64,000 bases of DNA from Pseudomonadota bacterium (GTDB taxonomy: Bacteria; Pseudomonadota; Gammaproteobacteria; Acidiferrobacterales; UBA6901), in contig JAJYEX010000002.1 of NCBI GenBank assembly GCA_021785515.1, positions 157,328 through 221,327 on the forward strand. Reading direction: 5' to 3'. The stretch's first letter is position 1. Each line of letters opens with the position of its first letter. Below the pieces are notes generated by a model. It saw only the letters and a list, made by a program, of their open reading frames with translations, was not told where the DNA came from and made no database searches. A program made the position numbers and the translations under genes. Of the stretch, positions 9,401-17,283 are shown piece by piece.

Positions 9401-9711
9401 GAGGTGGCTTCGACAGCCTGAGTTTCACGGTGCACGACAACAACGGCAATACCAATCTGCTTTCCGATAGCTTCACGAGCCTGTCCTCGGCGCAGACCTT
9501 CTTCACCGACGATCCGCTGGTGCTTGCAGTCCTGAACGGCAATGTCGATCTCACGCTGAGCTACAGCCTCACGGCGAGCGGCATCAAGGGATCGGGTATG
9601 GATTTCCTGGTCGGGGCGGCACCGGTGCCCATCCCGGCTCCGTGGGTGCTGCTTGTTTCGGGTCTTGGTGCGCTCGGCGTGATCGGTCGGCGGCGTCCAA
9701 AGTCTTCCTGA
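6247..9711 (+). CDS. Gly/Ala-rich surface protein with VPxPA-type C-terminal anchor (main part)
   Basis: The real continuation of the upstream fragment begins at about 6379; the frame is open from 6247 but its first 40 codons are in the wrong phase. Four long repeats follow, starting near 6403, 7006, 7726 and 8320. Each has a module like GSTSGxLxLxQxAxGG, a second like LxVxLxAxGGxGG, and ends near GSAGGAATSSLTGS. After about 9060 comes a non-repetitive domain with Thr, Tyr and Asn. The C-terminus reads VPIPAPWVLLVSGLGALG followed by GRRR, which is the layout of PEP-CTERM/VPLPA-CTERM sorting signals (motif, membrane helix, basic tail). Such tails are recognised by an exosortase, none of which is in this window. 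Cysteine is nearly absent. Confidence 0.75.
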   Translation: MGPAALRPQRPPQPLVAWGVMRPPDLQVPAVRPRLRRAATRTAAVVQVTVTQEGGAGGSGYLDASGGNGVTSLLSDAATGSTSGTLYLTQDATGGAGGPTISGFGAAGDGGDAGSALSLNGTLAQSLIVSLSAAGGGGGNTSEGAVGVGGVGTVSGNVSTGGTLDLLGSAVGGAGGLVLTGGLGSGSVGRNALCSVQGASSGSFAVTVDGAAEGGTGGTAFGGGNAAGNGGTGTVSANGRSSGGGTVTVEAVQDGGSGGWGLSGANGGAGGASNITNAVTGSTTGNLSLYQEASGGNGGSTDSGFAGAGGSADSALTATDTAASALGVYLGATGGMGGQSYGTGAVGTAGTAYVNGNVSSVGTLTLNGSANGGGGGQANSRGAGSAGGAATSTLTGSSTLTSSGTPPASVNMDSVAMGGGGGGGAGAGAGGTGGAATASASGSATGSSLSTVTASATGGAGGGASEAGGAGGTASAAGNGASGSGGVTVYVIQTGGAGGPSTSSGNGGTGAASSLTDAAAGSTSGLLSLNQDAQGGAGGYSVSGLAGTGGDANSVLNLNDTLAIALDVNLTAAGGVGGGTETGTAGTAGTATVGGTVSSIGSLILQGIATGGSGGEVDATGGGSAGGAATSSLTGSNSSNLRGVAVDSTANGGIGGRAIGAGATGGVGGTATASASGTSSGGGPVDLTVSQSGGAGGSGYSGANGGSGAASSLSDAVAGSTSGSLALGQVAYGGIGGSTDSGQAGTGGNASSALILTNTTAGSLGVTLGASGGYGGQTMAGTSGTGGTATVDGNVSGTGILSLTGMATGGSGGALNPAGSGSAGGAATSSLTGSGGGNSDDVVSTATGGDGSGGAATGNAAASATAFGTQAGTTVSASATATSYDSSVGAGGTANATASSVSLGGVTGSALARTQGTSGAAQAMSQGGSGPLQALAMATAPTSAVLTRVLTQANLGGAWFGGPGPFSNGFASYAYGLSGPGASTVNSILGTTHPNAGGALAGETILGAGVLGGNYVSGVNGTFTYTAADEFGEVTSGSQRITLGLLDFASYGGGFDSLSFTVHDNNGNTNLLSDSFTSLSSAQTFFTDDPLVLAVLNGNVDLTLSYSLTASGIKGSGMDFLVGAAPVPIPAPWVLLVSGLGALGVIGRRRPKSS
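6403..8890 (+). repeat. four long tandem coding repeats
   Basis: Repeat units begin at about 6403, 7006, 7726 and 8320, giving unit lengths of 201, 240 and 198 codons and a truncated last unit. They share an ordered set of Gly-rich sub-motifs, so they arose by duplication, but their divergence at DNA level argues against very recent amplification. Confidence 0.7.
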
Positions 9712-10178
9712 AGGGTGATGCCCTTAGGTGGTGACGTATCCCGGGGGCGGCGCCATGCCTGTAACAGATTTGCCTGCTTATGGTGCAGGCGGCGGCGACT
9801 TCGGGCGGACACGCGCGCAGCTTGAGCTTCACGTGTTGATTGGCGTGCTGGAGTGACCCAATAACTGTGTTCTTTTGCATCGAGCGCTGACCCATCCCGC
9901 CCGATCGATCCGTTCATCTGCTCAAGATGTTTCAGAGGAATCGCCTGGGTCAACTAAGGAGTACTAACGTTCAGCCGGTGGTCTCGAGCCAGCCCGACGG
10001 CAGCAATAGCCTGTCGTTCTCAAGCGTTTCGGCCTGCGGCAACTTTATAAACGCATTGTTGAGATCCAGGAACCGACTCGGGGCACGATTGGAACCGGCT
10101 TTTTGAGCGTAACGTCACCGGCGAGACAGCCGCACCGGGTGCGCCGCAGCAGTACGCGGATTCGGTATTTGCCTTATG
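9712..10178. other. no intact gene; possible gene remnant
   Basis: No intact gene. On the minus strand a short frame ending at TGA 9973-9971 reads SRFLDLNNAFIKLPQAE and then LLLPSGWLETTG, which looks like the C-terminus of a real protein cut off upstream by a stop. I could not assign its family. The stretch from 9712 to 9960 shows nothing recognisable. Confidence 0.3.
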
Positions 10179-10251
10179 TGACAGTTGTCATGTAATTAAT
10201 TGATTCTTAAAGGCTGTCGTTGTTGGAAAAATCCTCCGGTCCGGGTATAAG
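10179..10251 (+). promoter_or_regulatory. promoter and palindrome upstream of the rhodanese gene
   Basis: TTGGAA (10223-10228) and TATAAG (10246-10251) are separated by 17 bases and fit a sigma-70 promoter. Upstream lies the inverted repeat TGACA-GT-TGTCA (10179-10190), a candidate activator or repressor site. Confidence 0.5.
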
Positions 10252-10312
10252 ACACAGAGCTGTACGAACCATAAGGTTCTCCACACCATTGGATCAGAAA
10301 GGAGGATTCTGC

Positions 10313-10837
10313 ATGAAACATCGTGTTAGGGTCATGACCGCTATTTCAGTTGCCAGCGTACTTCTTGTCGGGCTTGGCAATGTAGCGAATGCAGCCTCAT
10401 CGGAGGCTAAATCGGCAATGATTCAGCGGGCGGTCGTAAAGCGGGTTGATCACTTCTTCGCTGCTCAACACAACGCTCCTTACGGCACGTATCAGTTCAC
10501 GGACAATCAGCTGTATTCGGCCATTCGCAAAGCTCCTGGCAAGTATGTATTGATAGATATTCGAACCCAGTCGACGTGGAACGGCATCCCGGGTTATCGC
10601 GAGGGGCACGTGGCGGGGGCAATCAACATTCCCTATCCACAGATTCCCGTCGCCATCAAAGACCATCGGATTCCGACCGGCAAAACTGTTGTGGTTATGT
10701 GCCCAACCGGTCAGCTTTCCAATCAGACAGCAGGGGTTCTGCGTATCCTCGGCTACGACGCCTATGCCCTGCGCGGCGGCGTCAACGGATGGAAGGCAGC
10801 CCGCAAGCCTCTAGTGGTTGGTCCGCAACCCGGCTAG
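10313..10837 (+). CDS. periplasmic single-domain rhodanese
   Basis: The 174-residue protein has a signal peptide ending near ANA (residue 27) and one rhodanese domain in about residues 60-165. The landmarks are VLIDIRT, the EGHVAGAINIPY motif and the active loop MCPTGQLS with Cys130 as the sulfur-carrying residue. It should bind sulfane sulfur as a persulfide in the periplasm; donor and acceptor are not evident. The start has AAAGGAGG at 10298-10305. The loop is longer and less charged than in GlpE-like enzymes, so thiosulfate:cyanide activity is not assured. It is monocistronic. Confidence 0.85.
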   Translation: MKHRVRVMTAISVASVLLVGLGNVANAASSEAKSAMIQRAVVKRVDHFFAAQHNAPYGTYQFTDNQLYSAIRKAPGKYVLIDIRTQSTWNGIPGYREGHVAGAINIPYPQIPVAIKDHRIPTGKTVVVMCPTGQLSNQTAGVLRILGYDAYALRGGVNGWKAARKPLVVGPQPG

Positions 10838-11231
10838 ATGCCTTAAAGAGTGAACTGGGTTTTGTTGGGGGTGCCGAGCGGATCGGACCTGATGGTGTGA
10901 CCTGCGCACCGTTGCGGTTCGCCTCGGCACCCGTGGTATCGAACTACCCCGGTTTTCTTTGGTCGGAAGCCAGCCATCGGCAACGCAGTATTCGGTACAG
11001 TCGGGCGTGCCCATGGCAAGTCGCGATTTTCGCCACAGCCGGTGGCCTGAAAATCCTGAGACAATGTGACAGCGAGCTGACCAGTTCAGGGCGGCGATTG
11101 TGATTCTTTATCCAAACGTTGGGGGCTCAGCTGATACCGACCATTCACGGCATCGGGTGGCGGTGTATTGCCTGCATGCGTAGTGCGATGTCTTTAAATT
11201 TACGGCATTCTTCAAGACCCGGCGCCGCTCA
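10838..11231. other. no supported gene
   Basis: About 390 bases between the rhodanese gene and a leftward small membrane protein. Only short overlapping frames with no recognisable product were seen, and no clear terminator. Confidence 0.4.
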
Positions 11232-11498
11232 TCAAAAATCCAAGAAGCGCGGAGCCGCCATCAGCGCAATCCCGATAAAGAAAATGGCGTAGGTGTTTGA
11301 GATCATGAATGTGTAGGCCATCAGAGCCACACCGGAAAACAGCGGGGCAAGGCGTTTTTGCTTCTTGCCGTAGATGAAGTAGCCGCCGCCTATGGTGCCA
11401 AATAGGATGGACCACAGCATTCCGGCCGAAGATCCCGATCCCAGACCGGCGGCGCTGAGCAATGAGCCAGTGTTGAGCGAGTGGGTGGCGGGCAACAT
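11232..11498 (-). CDS. small two- to three-pass membrane protein
   Basis: The 88-residue protein has hydrophobic segments at about residues 26-44 (MLWSILFGTIGGGYFIYGKK) and 50-85. It resembles a widespread family of short uncharacterised inner-membrane proteins sharing the GGGYFIYGKKQ signature; some databases label these as amino-acid transport proteins without good evidence. AAGGAG sits 9 bases before the ATG at 11498. It is monocistronic, with a palindrome about 110 bases upstream. Confidence 0.7.
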   Translation of the reverse strand: MLPATHSLNTGSLLSAAGLGSGSSAGMLWSILFGTIGGGYFIYGKKQKRLAPLFSGVALMAYTFMISNTYAIFFIGIALMAAPRFLDF

Positions 11499-11931
11499 GA
11501 TTCTGTCTCCTTAGCGGTTCCGGGAACCGGTATCAGCGGGCGGGAACAAGCCTCAAGCTATGCAAAATCCACAACTTCCTGTGCGAAAAATACCTTGCGG
11601 AAGAAGCTAGCTGAAAATCTAGCTCAAACCAGACAAAACGCTAGTCATCCGGGTGATTTGCACCGGAATAATGGCCCTGCATTTTACCGACCAGGGATCC
11701 TGTGATCAGGGACCGAAGTATGTGGTTATGATCCGTCTGCCGCAGCGTCAGCACTCGATGCGGATCGTCTTTGTTTCCGGGCTGTCCGGCATGTTGATCA
11801 ACAGTTACCGGAAAATCGCCGATGGTTTTCCGGACAGCGACGGTTAATCGTACCTTTAAATACGGAGTCATTTCCGCTCATGTGGTCCCGCTACAGATGG
11901 ACCTGCCATGGCAGCCGACCGGCCATGCGTC
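11499..11931. other. intergenic region with a palindrome
   Basis: Frames of 64-76 codons around 11641-11871 on both strands have no family, so they were not called. The only clear structure is the palindrome at 11605-11624. Confidence 0.35.
11605..11624. promoter_or_regulatory. perfect inverted repeat upstream of the small membrane protein
   Basis: AGCTAG (11605-11610) and CTAGCT (11619-11624) flank an AT-rich 8-base spacer. It is a possible operator; no regulator can be assigned. Confidence 0.3.
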
Positions 11932-12675
11932 TCAGCTCATATACAGGCCACCGTTGACGTTTATGGTCTGCCCCGTGATGTAACCATTATGTGCAAGCAT
12001 CAGAACCGCCCCGGCCACTTCCCCCGTTGTGCCGAGACGCCTAGCCGGAATCCGCTCCGGCTGGGCTTGCGGGAGACCGGCAATCATTTCCGTTTCGATC
12101 AGGGCCGGCGCGACCGCGTTCACTGTGATACCTTCCTTGGCGAGCAGCGACGCGTAGGAGTGGGTCAGGCCCAGAACTCCCGCTTTCGACGCAGTGTAGT
12201 GCGGTCCGATAATGCCGCCCAATTGCACTGCGGCTGATGACAGGTTGATGATGCGTCCCCATTTAGCAGCCCGCATCCCGGGCAGTACCGCCTGCGTGAC
12301 CAGAAAGACCGACTTCAGGTTAACGTCGATGATCTCGTCCCAATCTTTCTCGGTAATGTTTTCGTATGGCTGGGGACGGGCGATGCCCGCGTTGTTGACC
12401 AGTATGGCCACCTGGCCAAGTTCCTGCTCAACGCGCTGAACCATCCGGGATACCTCGGCAGCGACCGACACGTCGGCCTGCACCGCAATGCAGCGGCGGC
12501 CATAGCTTTCCGTGCGAGCCTTCACCTGCACGGCGTCGGTCTCCCGGCTGCGGTAGTTGACGGCTATGTCCGCACCCGCTTCGGCAAGCGCGAGAACAAT
12601 GGCCCGGCCGATGCCGCGATTGCCGCCCGTGACGAGGGCAACGCGGCCGCTCAAACCAGGTCTGTTTGTAATCAT
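11932..12675 (-). CDS. SDR oxidoreductase, FabG-like
   Basis: The 247-residue classical short-chain dehydrogenase has the cofactor motif TGGNRGIG, the structural NNAG motif, and the catalytic set Asn, Ser (NLSSAA) and YTASK. It is closest in layout to 3-oxoacyl-ACP reductases and acetoacetyl-CoA reductases, including the tail GQTINVNGGLYMS. NADPH use is suggested by the NYRS after the second strand. The substrate cannot be read from sequence; with no fatty-acid genes nearby, an acetoacetyl-CoA (PhaB-like) or other ketoreductase role is equally possible. The ATG at 12675 has GGAG with a good gap; an ATG four codons upstream (12687) is also plausible. Confidence 0.85.
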   Translation of the reverse strand: MITNRPGLSGRVALVTGGNRGIGRAIVLALAEAGADIAVNYRSRETDAVQVKARTESYGRRCIAVQADVSVAAEVSRMVQRVEQELGQVAILVNNAGIARPQPYENITEKDWDEIIDVNLKSVFLVTQAVLPGMRAAKWGRIINLSSAAVQLGGIIGPHYTASKAGVLGLTHSYASLLAKEGITVNAVAPALIETEMIAGLPQAQPERIPARRLGTTGEVAGAVLMLAHNGYITGQTINVNGGLYMS

Positions 12676-12715
12676 GTCAATCTCCATAATAATGTCACCC
12701 CCGTTACTATGTTCC

Positions 12716-12734
12716 TGCCCCTACAATAGGGGCA
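12716..12734. promoter_or_regulatory. perfect palindrome upstream of the SDR gene
   Basis: TGCCCCTA-CAA-TAGGGGCA is an inverted repeat with perfect 8-base arms, about 30-40 bases before the SDR start. There is no T-run, so an operator is more likely than a terminator. Confidence 0.45.
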
Positions 12735-13504
12735 ATGGCCAGCCCGGCCCGGCATGATTGCTGCCCCCAGTCGTCCATGATCCGGGGGGTGTTGTCACCG
12801 GGTCGGGCAGGCAGTGCATCATCGCTGATAGGGGTTCGGCCCGGGAAAATGGTTTGAGGCCGCCTGTAACGTGGATGCCGAGACGCACTGCCAATATGGC
12901 ACGCTGGCCATGCCAGGAATCCAGGCAATGGAGGGTCTCCATGGAAAGCACACCCCCCCTTAATTCCTTGTCGATTTGACCTGGCCATGTTCCGGGGCAG
13001 ATCCATATTTTGGAAACAAAGACCTAAAGATCCTTCGGGAGAACTGCTCTGTGTCAGAGTATGGCATCGAGCGGCGGGACGCCAGTAAAAGGCAACGTCG
13101 TTTCGCTGCTCGCTGAAACGCTGTCCACGTGACAAGAATGTGACGTACCGGCGATTTTCGGACCTGTCCTTTCAGCAATGTGTCCAGATTGCAGTGTGAT
13201 TCCCGGTCGCCCTCCGGAAGGCAGGCGTCGGCAGTTATCGCCACCCGGAATGCGGGTGGAACTCGGTGTGATGAGCCTGCTGTTTTTTACAATGCATCCG
13301 GCCTTAACGTGGATTGTAAACCGTGGCCGCGCAAGGCAAGAGAGATGAAATTGAAGCAGTATGGTCGCGCCGTTTCGATTGACAGGGAAAAGATGTGTGC
13401 TATCCGTTGTCTAGGATATGAGCAGCCGCATGTGGGTTGCTCTCGAAGTGGGGCGATTTTCCTGCCTGTGTTCCCGCCCCATTGTGGAATCAAATAATAA
13501 TCAA
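12735..13504. other. no supported gene
   Basis: About 770 bases with only overlapping, low-quality frames on both strands and no domain that I recognise. Confidence 0.35.
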
Positions 13505-13518
13505 TAAGGAGTCACCAC

Positions 13519-13854
13519 ATGAAGGAACCTTCATCACAAATGAAGAACGTTTCCCGGTCCCCCATTGCCCAACAAGCGAACGCGCGGGCAGGCCTGATCC
13601 GCAATCCGGGAGATGCAGTGAGTGCCGACAGCCGCTATCGAGAGCGACTGGCGGTCGGCGAATGTATTGCATGTTTCTACGGCCCTCGCGTCGGCAGACC
13701 GGCAATTTCGGAGGAGTTATGCATGTGCTGCGGCAAGGTGCAGTTGTTTTCAGGCGTAAATAACGGTGTCATATGCATCCAGTGTGCCAAGATGTATCGC
13801 TTGTGCCGTCACTGCGGGGCAGACTTGGAGCCGAGGTTCCAGCGTAACGGCTAG
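13519..13854 (+). CDS. cysteine-rich small protein, probable zinc-binding
   Basis: The 111-residue protein has nine cysteines arranged in four knuckle-like pairs: C49-C52, C68/C70/C71, C86-C89 and C96-C99. That number and spacing would suit two zinc ribbons or rubredoxin-like sites; a Fe-S cluster is less likely but not excluded. The first 45 residues are polar and probably disordered. AAGGAG at 13505-13510 precedes the ATG. I do not recognise the family, and no neighbour is in the same operon. It could be a DNA- or RNA-binding or redox adaptor protein. Confidence 0.6.
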   Translation: MKEPSSQMKNVSRSPIAQQANARAGLIRNPGDAVSADSRYRERLAVGECIACFYGPRVGRPAISEELCMCCGKVQLFSGVNNGVICIQCAKMYRLCRHCGADLEPRFQRNG

Positions 13855-14539
13855 CCCACCACGGGCTGCGTTGCCAAGAGGCTAGGCACGGGCTCGGGAA
13901 TTAATGCGCAGGCGCAGAGCATCAAATGGGAATCCCCAGGCATGGCCGCCGCCCGACGCTGATCGGTGGTGTCGTGCCGTGAGTGGGCCGCGAAATCAGA
14001 CAGATTCCCTGGCATGCCAAATCGATCCGGAGTTGCGGAGTTTTCGGTTCCAGCCCCGATCTCCTCTCCGCGATGCGGTGTGCCAACTTAAGATAGCCCG
14101 CTTTCGGAAAAATCCGCCAACCCGGATGCAGCGCAAATGTTGATTTACGTCCGCGAATGATATCGGGTCTGCGTTGATACCCAGCTCGGGCACGTACTGC
14201 AGGCCGCGCGTCGACAGTAGTGCAGATTTCGACCGCATTGTCGTCGAATCGTAGCCAGAGGAGGGGCTTACTAAGCAGCGGCGTGATCGTGCGTCGCGCC
14301 AACCGAGGCGCGTCCTGACCGATCAGGGCGATTGTTCGCTTCTTCCGTTTGGAGTATGTTTTGCGCAGATCTCGCACTTACAAAAGGCACAGCGCGAGGC
14401 TTGCCGTGCCAGTGTAATCGGTCATTATGCGGTGCGCCGCATTGCACGATGATGACCACTGATCTACTGAGCGGTTCCATTAATGCTGAGATCCGGTACC
14501 GTGCTGTACGGTCTCCGCAATCTGCAAGACAGCGTGCAC
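13855..14539. other. no supported gene upstream of the glycogen block
   Basis: Leftward frames between 13922 and 14377 run up to 151 codons, but they have overlapping alternatives, no good start and no family. They could be degraded coding sequence. No clear promoter for the glycogen block was identified. Confidence 0.35.
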
Positions 14540-15727
14540 ATGAAGCAAGGCATACATCACGCCCTTGTGCTCAACCTGCATCAGCCTGCCGGAAATCTGG
14601 AGCGGCTTTTCGATCAGCGCTCCTGGGAAGCGGGGGAGATCCTCTGTGCCATGGACCGGATCGCCCGCTCGCTGTGGGGGCAGGAGGATCTGGCGCGGGT
14701 CCATCTTTCCATTTCCGGCACTTTGCTGGAGACGCTGTCGGATCCGGGCTTTCAGGCGCGCGCCTACGGAACCGTCGATTGCGGCAGTCTGTTGTGGTAC
14801 TTCCAGAATCAGGCCCTGTTCCGGATCTTGGGTACGGCCTATTACCATCCGGTACTACCGCTGATTCCGGAGCCTGACCGGGATCTGCAACTGCGGCGCT
14901 GGCTGGGGATCGGCCGGCACCTGTTTTGGCGCACTGCCTTTCAGGGGTTCTGGCCGCCCGAGATGGGGTTCTGCATGGAACTGATTCCGTTACTCGCGCG
15001 ACTGGGGTATCGCTATGTTGTGGTGGACAGCGAGCACATCAGGCCGGTGACCCCCATGTCCTGGCCGGAGCTCCGCTACCGGCCGCACCGTGCCCGTCAT
15101 GACGGGGCGGAGATCGTGGTGGTGGTACGCGACCGCGACCTTTCGAATGCGCAACAGTCCGGCATGGAGGCCGAATGGTTCATTCGGGAGCTGCAGGACC
15201 GGACCAGGCACTGCGATTTTGTGCCGCTGGTGACCACGGCAACCGATGGCGACAATGGCGGCTGGTTTCGCAACCCCGATTCCCGTGCCAACTTCTGGGG
15301 CCTGTACCGGGAGCTGCTTGAGCGCATCCGGTCCGGCGCAAGCCCCATGCGACCCGATTTCATCGAGAGCTATCTTGATCGTTATGGTGTTCACGGTGAG
15401 GTAGAGGTTTCAACCGGTGCCTGGAACACCGGCTGGCATCACGGCGGCGGTTTTCTGCAGTGGACCGGGACTGCAGCACAGCGGGATGCCTTGGCCCGGG
15501 TCGTCGACACGAGCCGGGCGGTCGACAAGGAGCGCGGACGTATTGGGGGAATTGCGGACACAGACGCGGAGCTCGATCGCTTGCTGGAGGAGGCAACGTG
15601 GCGGCTCCTGCGGGCCGAGACCAGCTGCAATTTTTTCTGGGGGGAGGCCTGGGTAGATCGTGCCCACGAGGATCTGGATGCCAGCTGGGAGAAGCTCAGG
15701 CTTGTCCGTGATCGCAGCGCGGTCTAG
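14540..15727 (+). CDS. glycoside hydrolase family 57 protein
   Basis: The 395-residue protein has the GH57 landmarks in order: HQP (residues 14-16), the catalytic glutamate in FWPPEMGF (Glu141), and the second carboxylate in TDGDNGGWF (about Asp236-238). GH57 enzymes act on alpha-glucans as amylases, 4-alpha-glucanotransferases or branching enzymes. The subtype is not clear, and the protein is shorter than typical GH57 amylases. It opens a block of GH57-glgA-GH57-glgB on one strand, so a role in glycogen synthesis or remodelling is likely. I chose the ATG just before the first conserved strand; an upstream ATG at 14483 would add 19 residues. Confidence 0.8.
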   Translation: MKQGIHHALVLNLHQPAGNLERLFDQRSWEAGEILCAMDRIARSLWGQEDLARVHLSISGTLLETLSDPGFQARAYGTVDCGSLLWYFQNQALFRILGTAYYHPVLPLIPEPDRDLQLRRWLGIGRHLFWRTAFQGFWPPEMGFCMELIPLLARLGYRYVVVDSEHIRPVTPMSWPELRYRPHRARHDGAEIVVVVRDRDLSNAQQSGMEAEWFIRELQDRTRHCDFVPLVTTATDGDNGGWFRNPDSRANFWGLYRELLERIRSGASPMRPDFIESYLDRYGVHGEVEVSTGAWNTGWHHGGGFLQWTGTAAQRDALARVVDTSRAVDKERGRIGGIADTDAELDRLLEEATWRLLRAETSCNFFWGEAWVDRAHEDLDASWEKLRLVRDRSAV

Positions 15728-15783
15728 CGCAGCCCGTGGCTGCGCGCATTTGTAGTTAAAGTGAATGCTAGGCGGGACTGATC

Positions 15784-17256
15784 ATGTACATCATGATGAT
15801 CGCATCGGAGTGCGCGCCCGTTGCCAAGGTCGGCGGCCTCGGCGACGTAGTTTTCGGACTGTCGCGTGAACTGGAGATCCGTGGTCATGCGGTAGAGATT
15901 ATCCTGCCGAAGTACGACTGCATGCGCTATGACCATATCTGGGGGCTGCAGGTCACGTATCAGGATCTGTGGGTGCCGTGGTTCAACTATCATGTCCGCT
16001 GCACGGTATACTTCGGGTTTGTCCACGGCCGCAAGTGTTTTTTTATAGAGCCGCATTCAGCCGATAATTTCTTCAGTCGCGGTGCCTACTACGGCTTTCC
16101 TGACGAGCACCTGCGGTTTGCCTTTTTCTCCAAGGCGGCGCTGGAATTCATGTATCATGCGGGGAAGCGTCCGCAGATCATCCATACCCATGACTGGCAG
16201 ACGGCGCTGGTACCGGTGATGCTGTACGAGATATATCAGCAGGTAGGTATGGGAAACATCCGCGCCTGCCACACCCTGCATAATGTGAAGCACCAGGGTA
16301 TAGCGGGTGAGAATGTTCTCTGGTTCACGGGGCTCGGCCGGCCGGATTACTATTATGGCCGCGAGCGGATGGGCGACGATTTCAACCCGAGTGCGATCAA
16401 CTTCACTAAGGGTGCGATCGTGTGTTCGAATTTCATAACCACCGTGTCGCCGCGGCACGCCTGGGAGATCCGTCACGGCGAGTGGGGTTACGGGCTCGGC
16501 CATACCTTGCATGTGCACCAGAATAAGTTCGGCGGTGTTTTGAACGGCCTCGACTACGAGATGTGGAATCCGGAGACCGACCCGGCTATTCCGGCGCACT
16601 ATACGGTCGCGCATTTTTCGGCCAAGCGGCAGAATACACGTGCGCTTCGGGAACGCCTGTGGCTGCGCCAGACGCGCCAGCCGGTGGTCGCCTATGTTGG
16701 TCGTCTCGACATGCAGAAAGGAGTGGCACTAATCCGGCATGGACTGTTCCGGTCGCTGCGGCAGGGGGCGCAGTTCGTGCTGCTCGGATCCAGTCCGGAG
16801 CAGGGCATTAACGCCCAGTTCTGGCAACTCAAACACGAGCTCAACGACCATCCGGACTGCCATCTGGAAATCGGCTATGATGAGGACCTCGCCCATCTGA
16901 TCTATGCGGGTGCCGACATTCTGATCGTGCCGAGCCTGTTCGAGCCTTGCGGTCTTACCCAGATGATTGCCCTGCGTTATGGCACGGTGCCGGTCGTACG
17001 CTGGGTCGGCGGACTGGCTGACACGGTTTTTGACCGAGACTACTCAGACCGGCCTGTGGAGGAACGCAACGGCTATGTGTTCCACCAGACCGATAATTTG
17101 GCGATCGACTCGGCGCTGGATCGTGCCATATCACTCTGGTTCGATGACGGCGGGGAGTTCCGCCAGCTTGCCATGCGCGGCATGCGCTGCGATTACTCCT
17201 GGAACCGGTCGGGAGCCGATTACCTTAATATATATGAGATGATCCGTCACAAGTGA
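15784..17256 (+). CDS. glgA: glycogen synthase
   Basis: The 490-residue GT5 enzyme adds glucose from ADP-glucose to the non-reducing end of glycogen. The N-terminal KVGGLGDVVF (Lys15) is the ADP-glucose binding motif. VAYVGRLDMQKGV opens the C-terminal Rossmann half, and PSLFEPCGLTQMIALRYG is the conserved catalytic segment. Its length agrees with bacterial glgA. It lies 56 bases after the first GH57 gene and 27 bases before the second, so all are probably co-transcribed. No glgC (ADP-glucose pyrophosphorylase) is in the window, so the donor must come from elsewhere. Confidence 0.93.
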   Translation: MYIMMIASECAPVAKVGGLGDVVFGLSRELEIRGHAVEIILPKYDCMRYDHIWGLQVTYQDLWVPWFNYHVRCTVYFGFVHGRKCFFIEPHSADNFFSRGAYYGFPDEHLRFAFFSKAALEFMYHAGKRPQIIHTHDWQTALVPVMLYEIYQQVGMGNIRACHTLHNVKHQGIAGENVLWFTGLGRPDYYYGRERMGDDFNPSAINFTKGAIVCSNFITTVSPRHAWEIRHGEWGYGLGHTLHVHQNKFGGVLNGLDYEMWNPETDPAIPAHYTVAHFSAKRQNTRALRERLWLRQTRQPVVAYVGRLDMQKGVALIRHGLFRSLRQGAQFVLLGSSPEQGINAQFWQLKHELNDHPDCHLEIGYDEDLAHLIYAGADILIVPSLFEPCGLTQMIALRYGTVPVVRWVGGLADTVFDRDYSDRPVEERNGYVFHQTDNLAIDSALDRAISLWFDDGGEFRQLAMRGMRCDYSWNRSGADYLNIYEMIRHK

Positions 17257-17283
17257 CGTGGCACGTGTCAAGGAGTTTGTGCG

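Noticed and set aside
13922-14377. 151-codon leftward frame before the glycogen block
   Set aside because: Arg/Pro-rich, alternative frame of equal quality overlaps it, no start signal; possibly degraded DNA.
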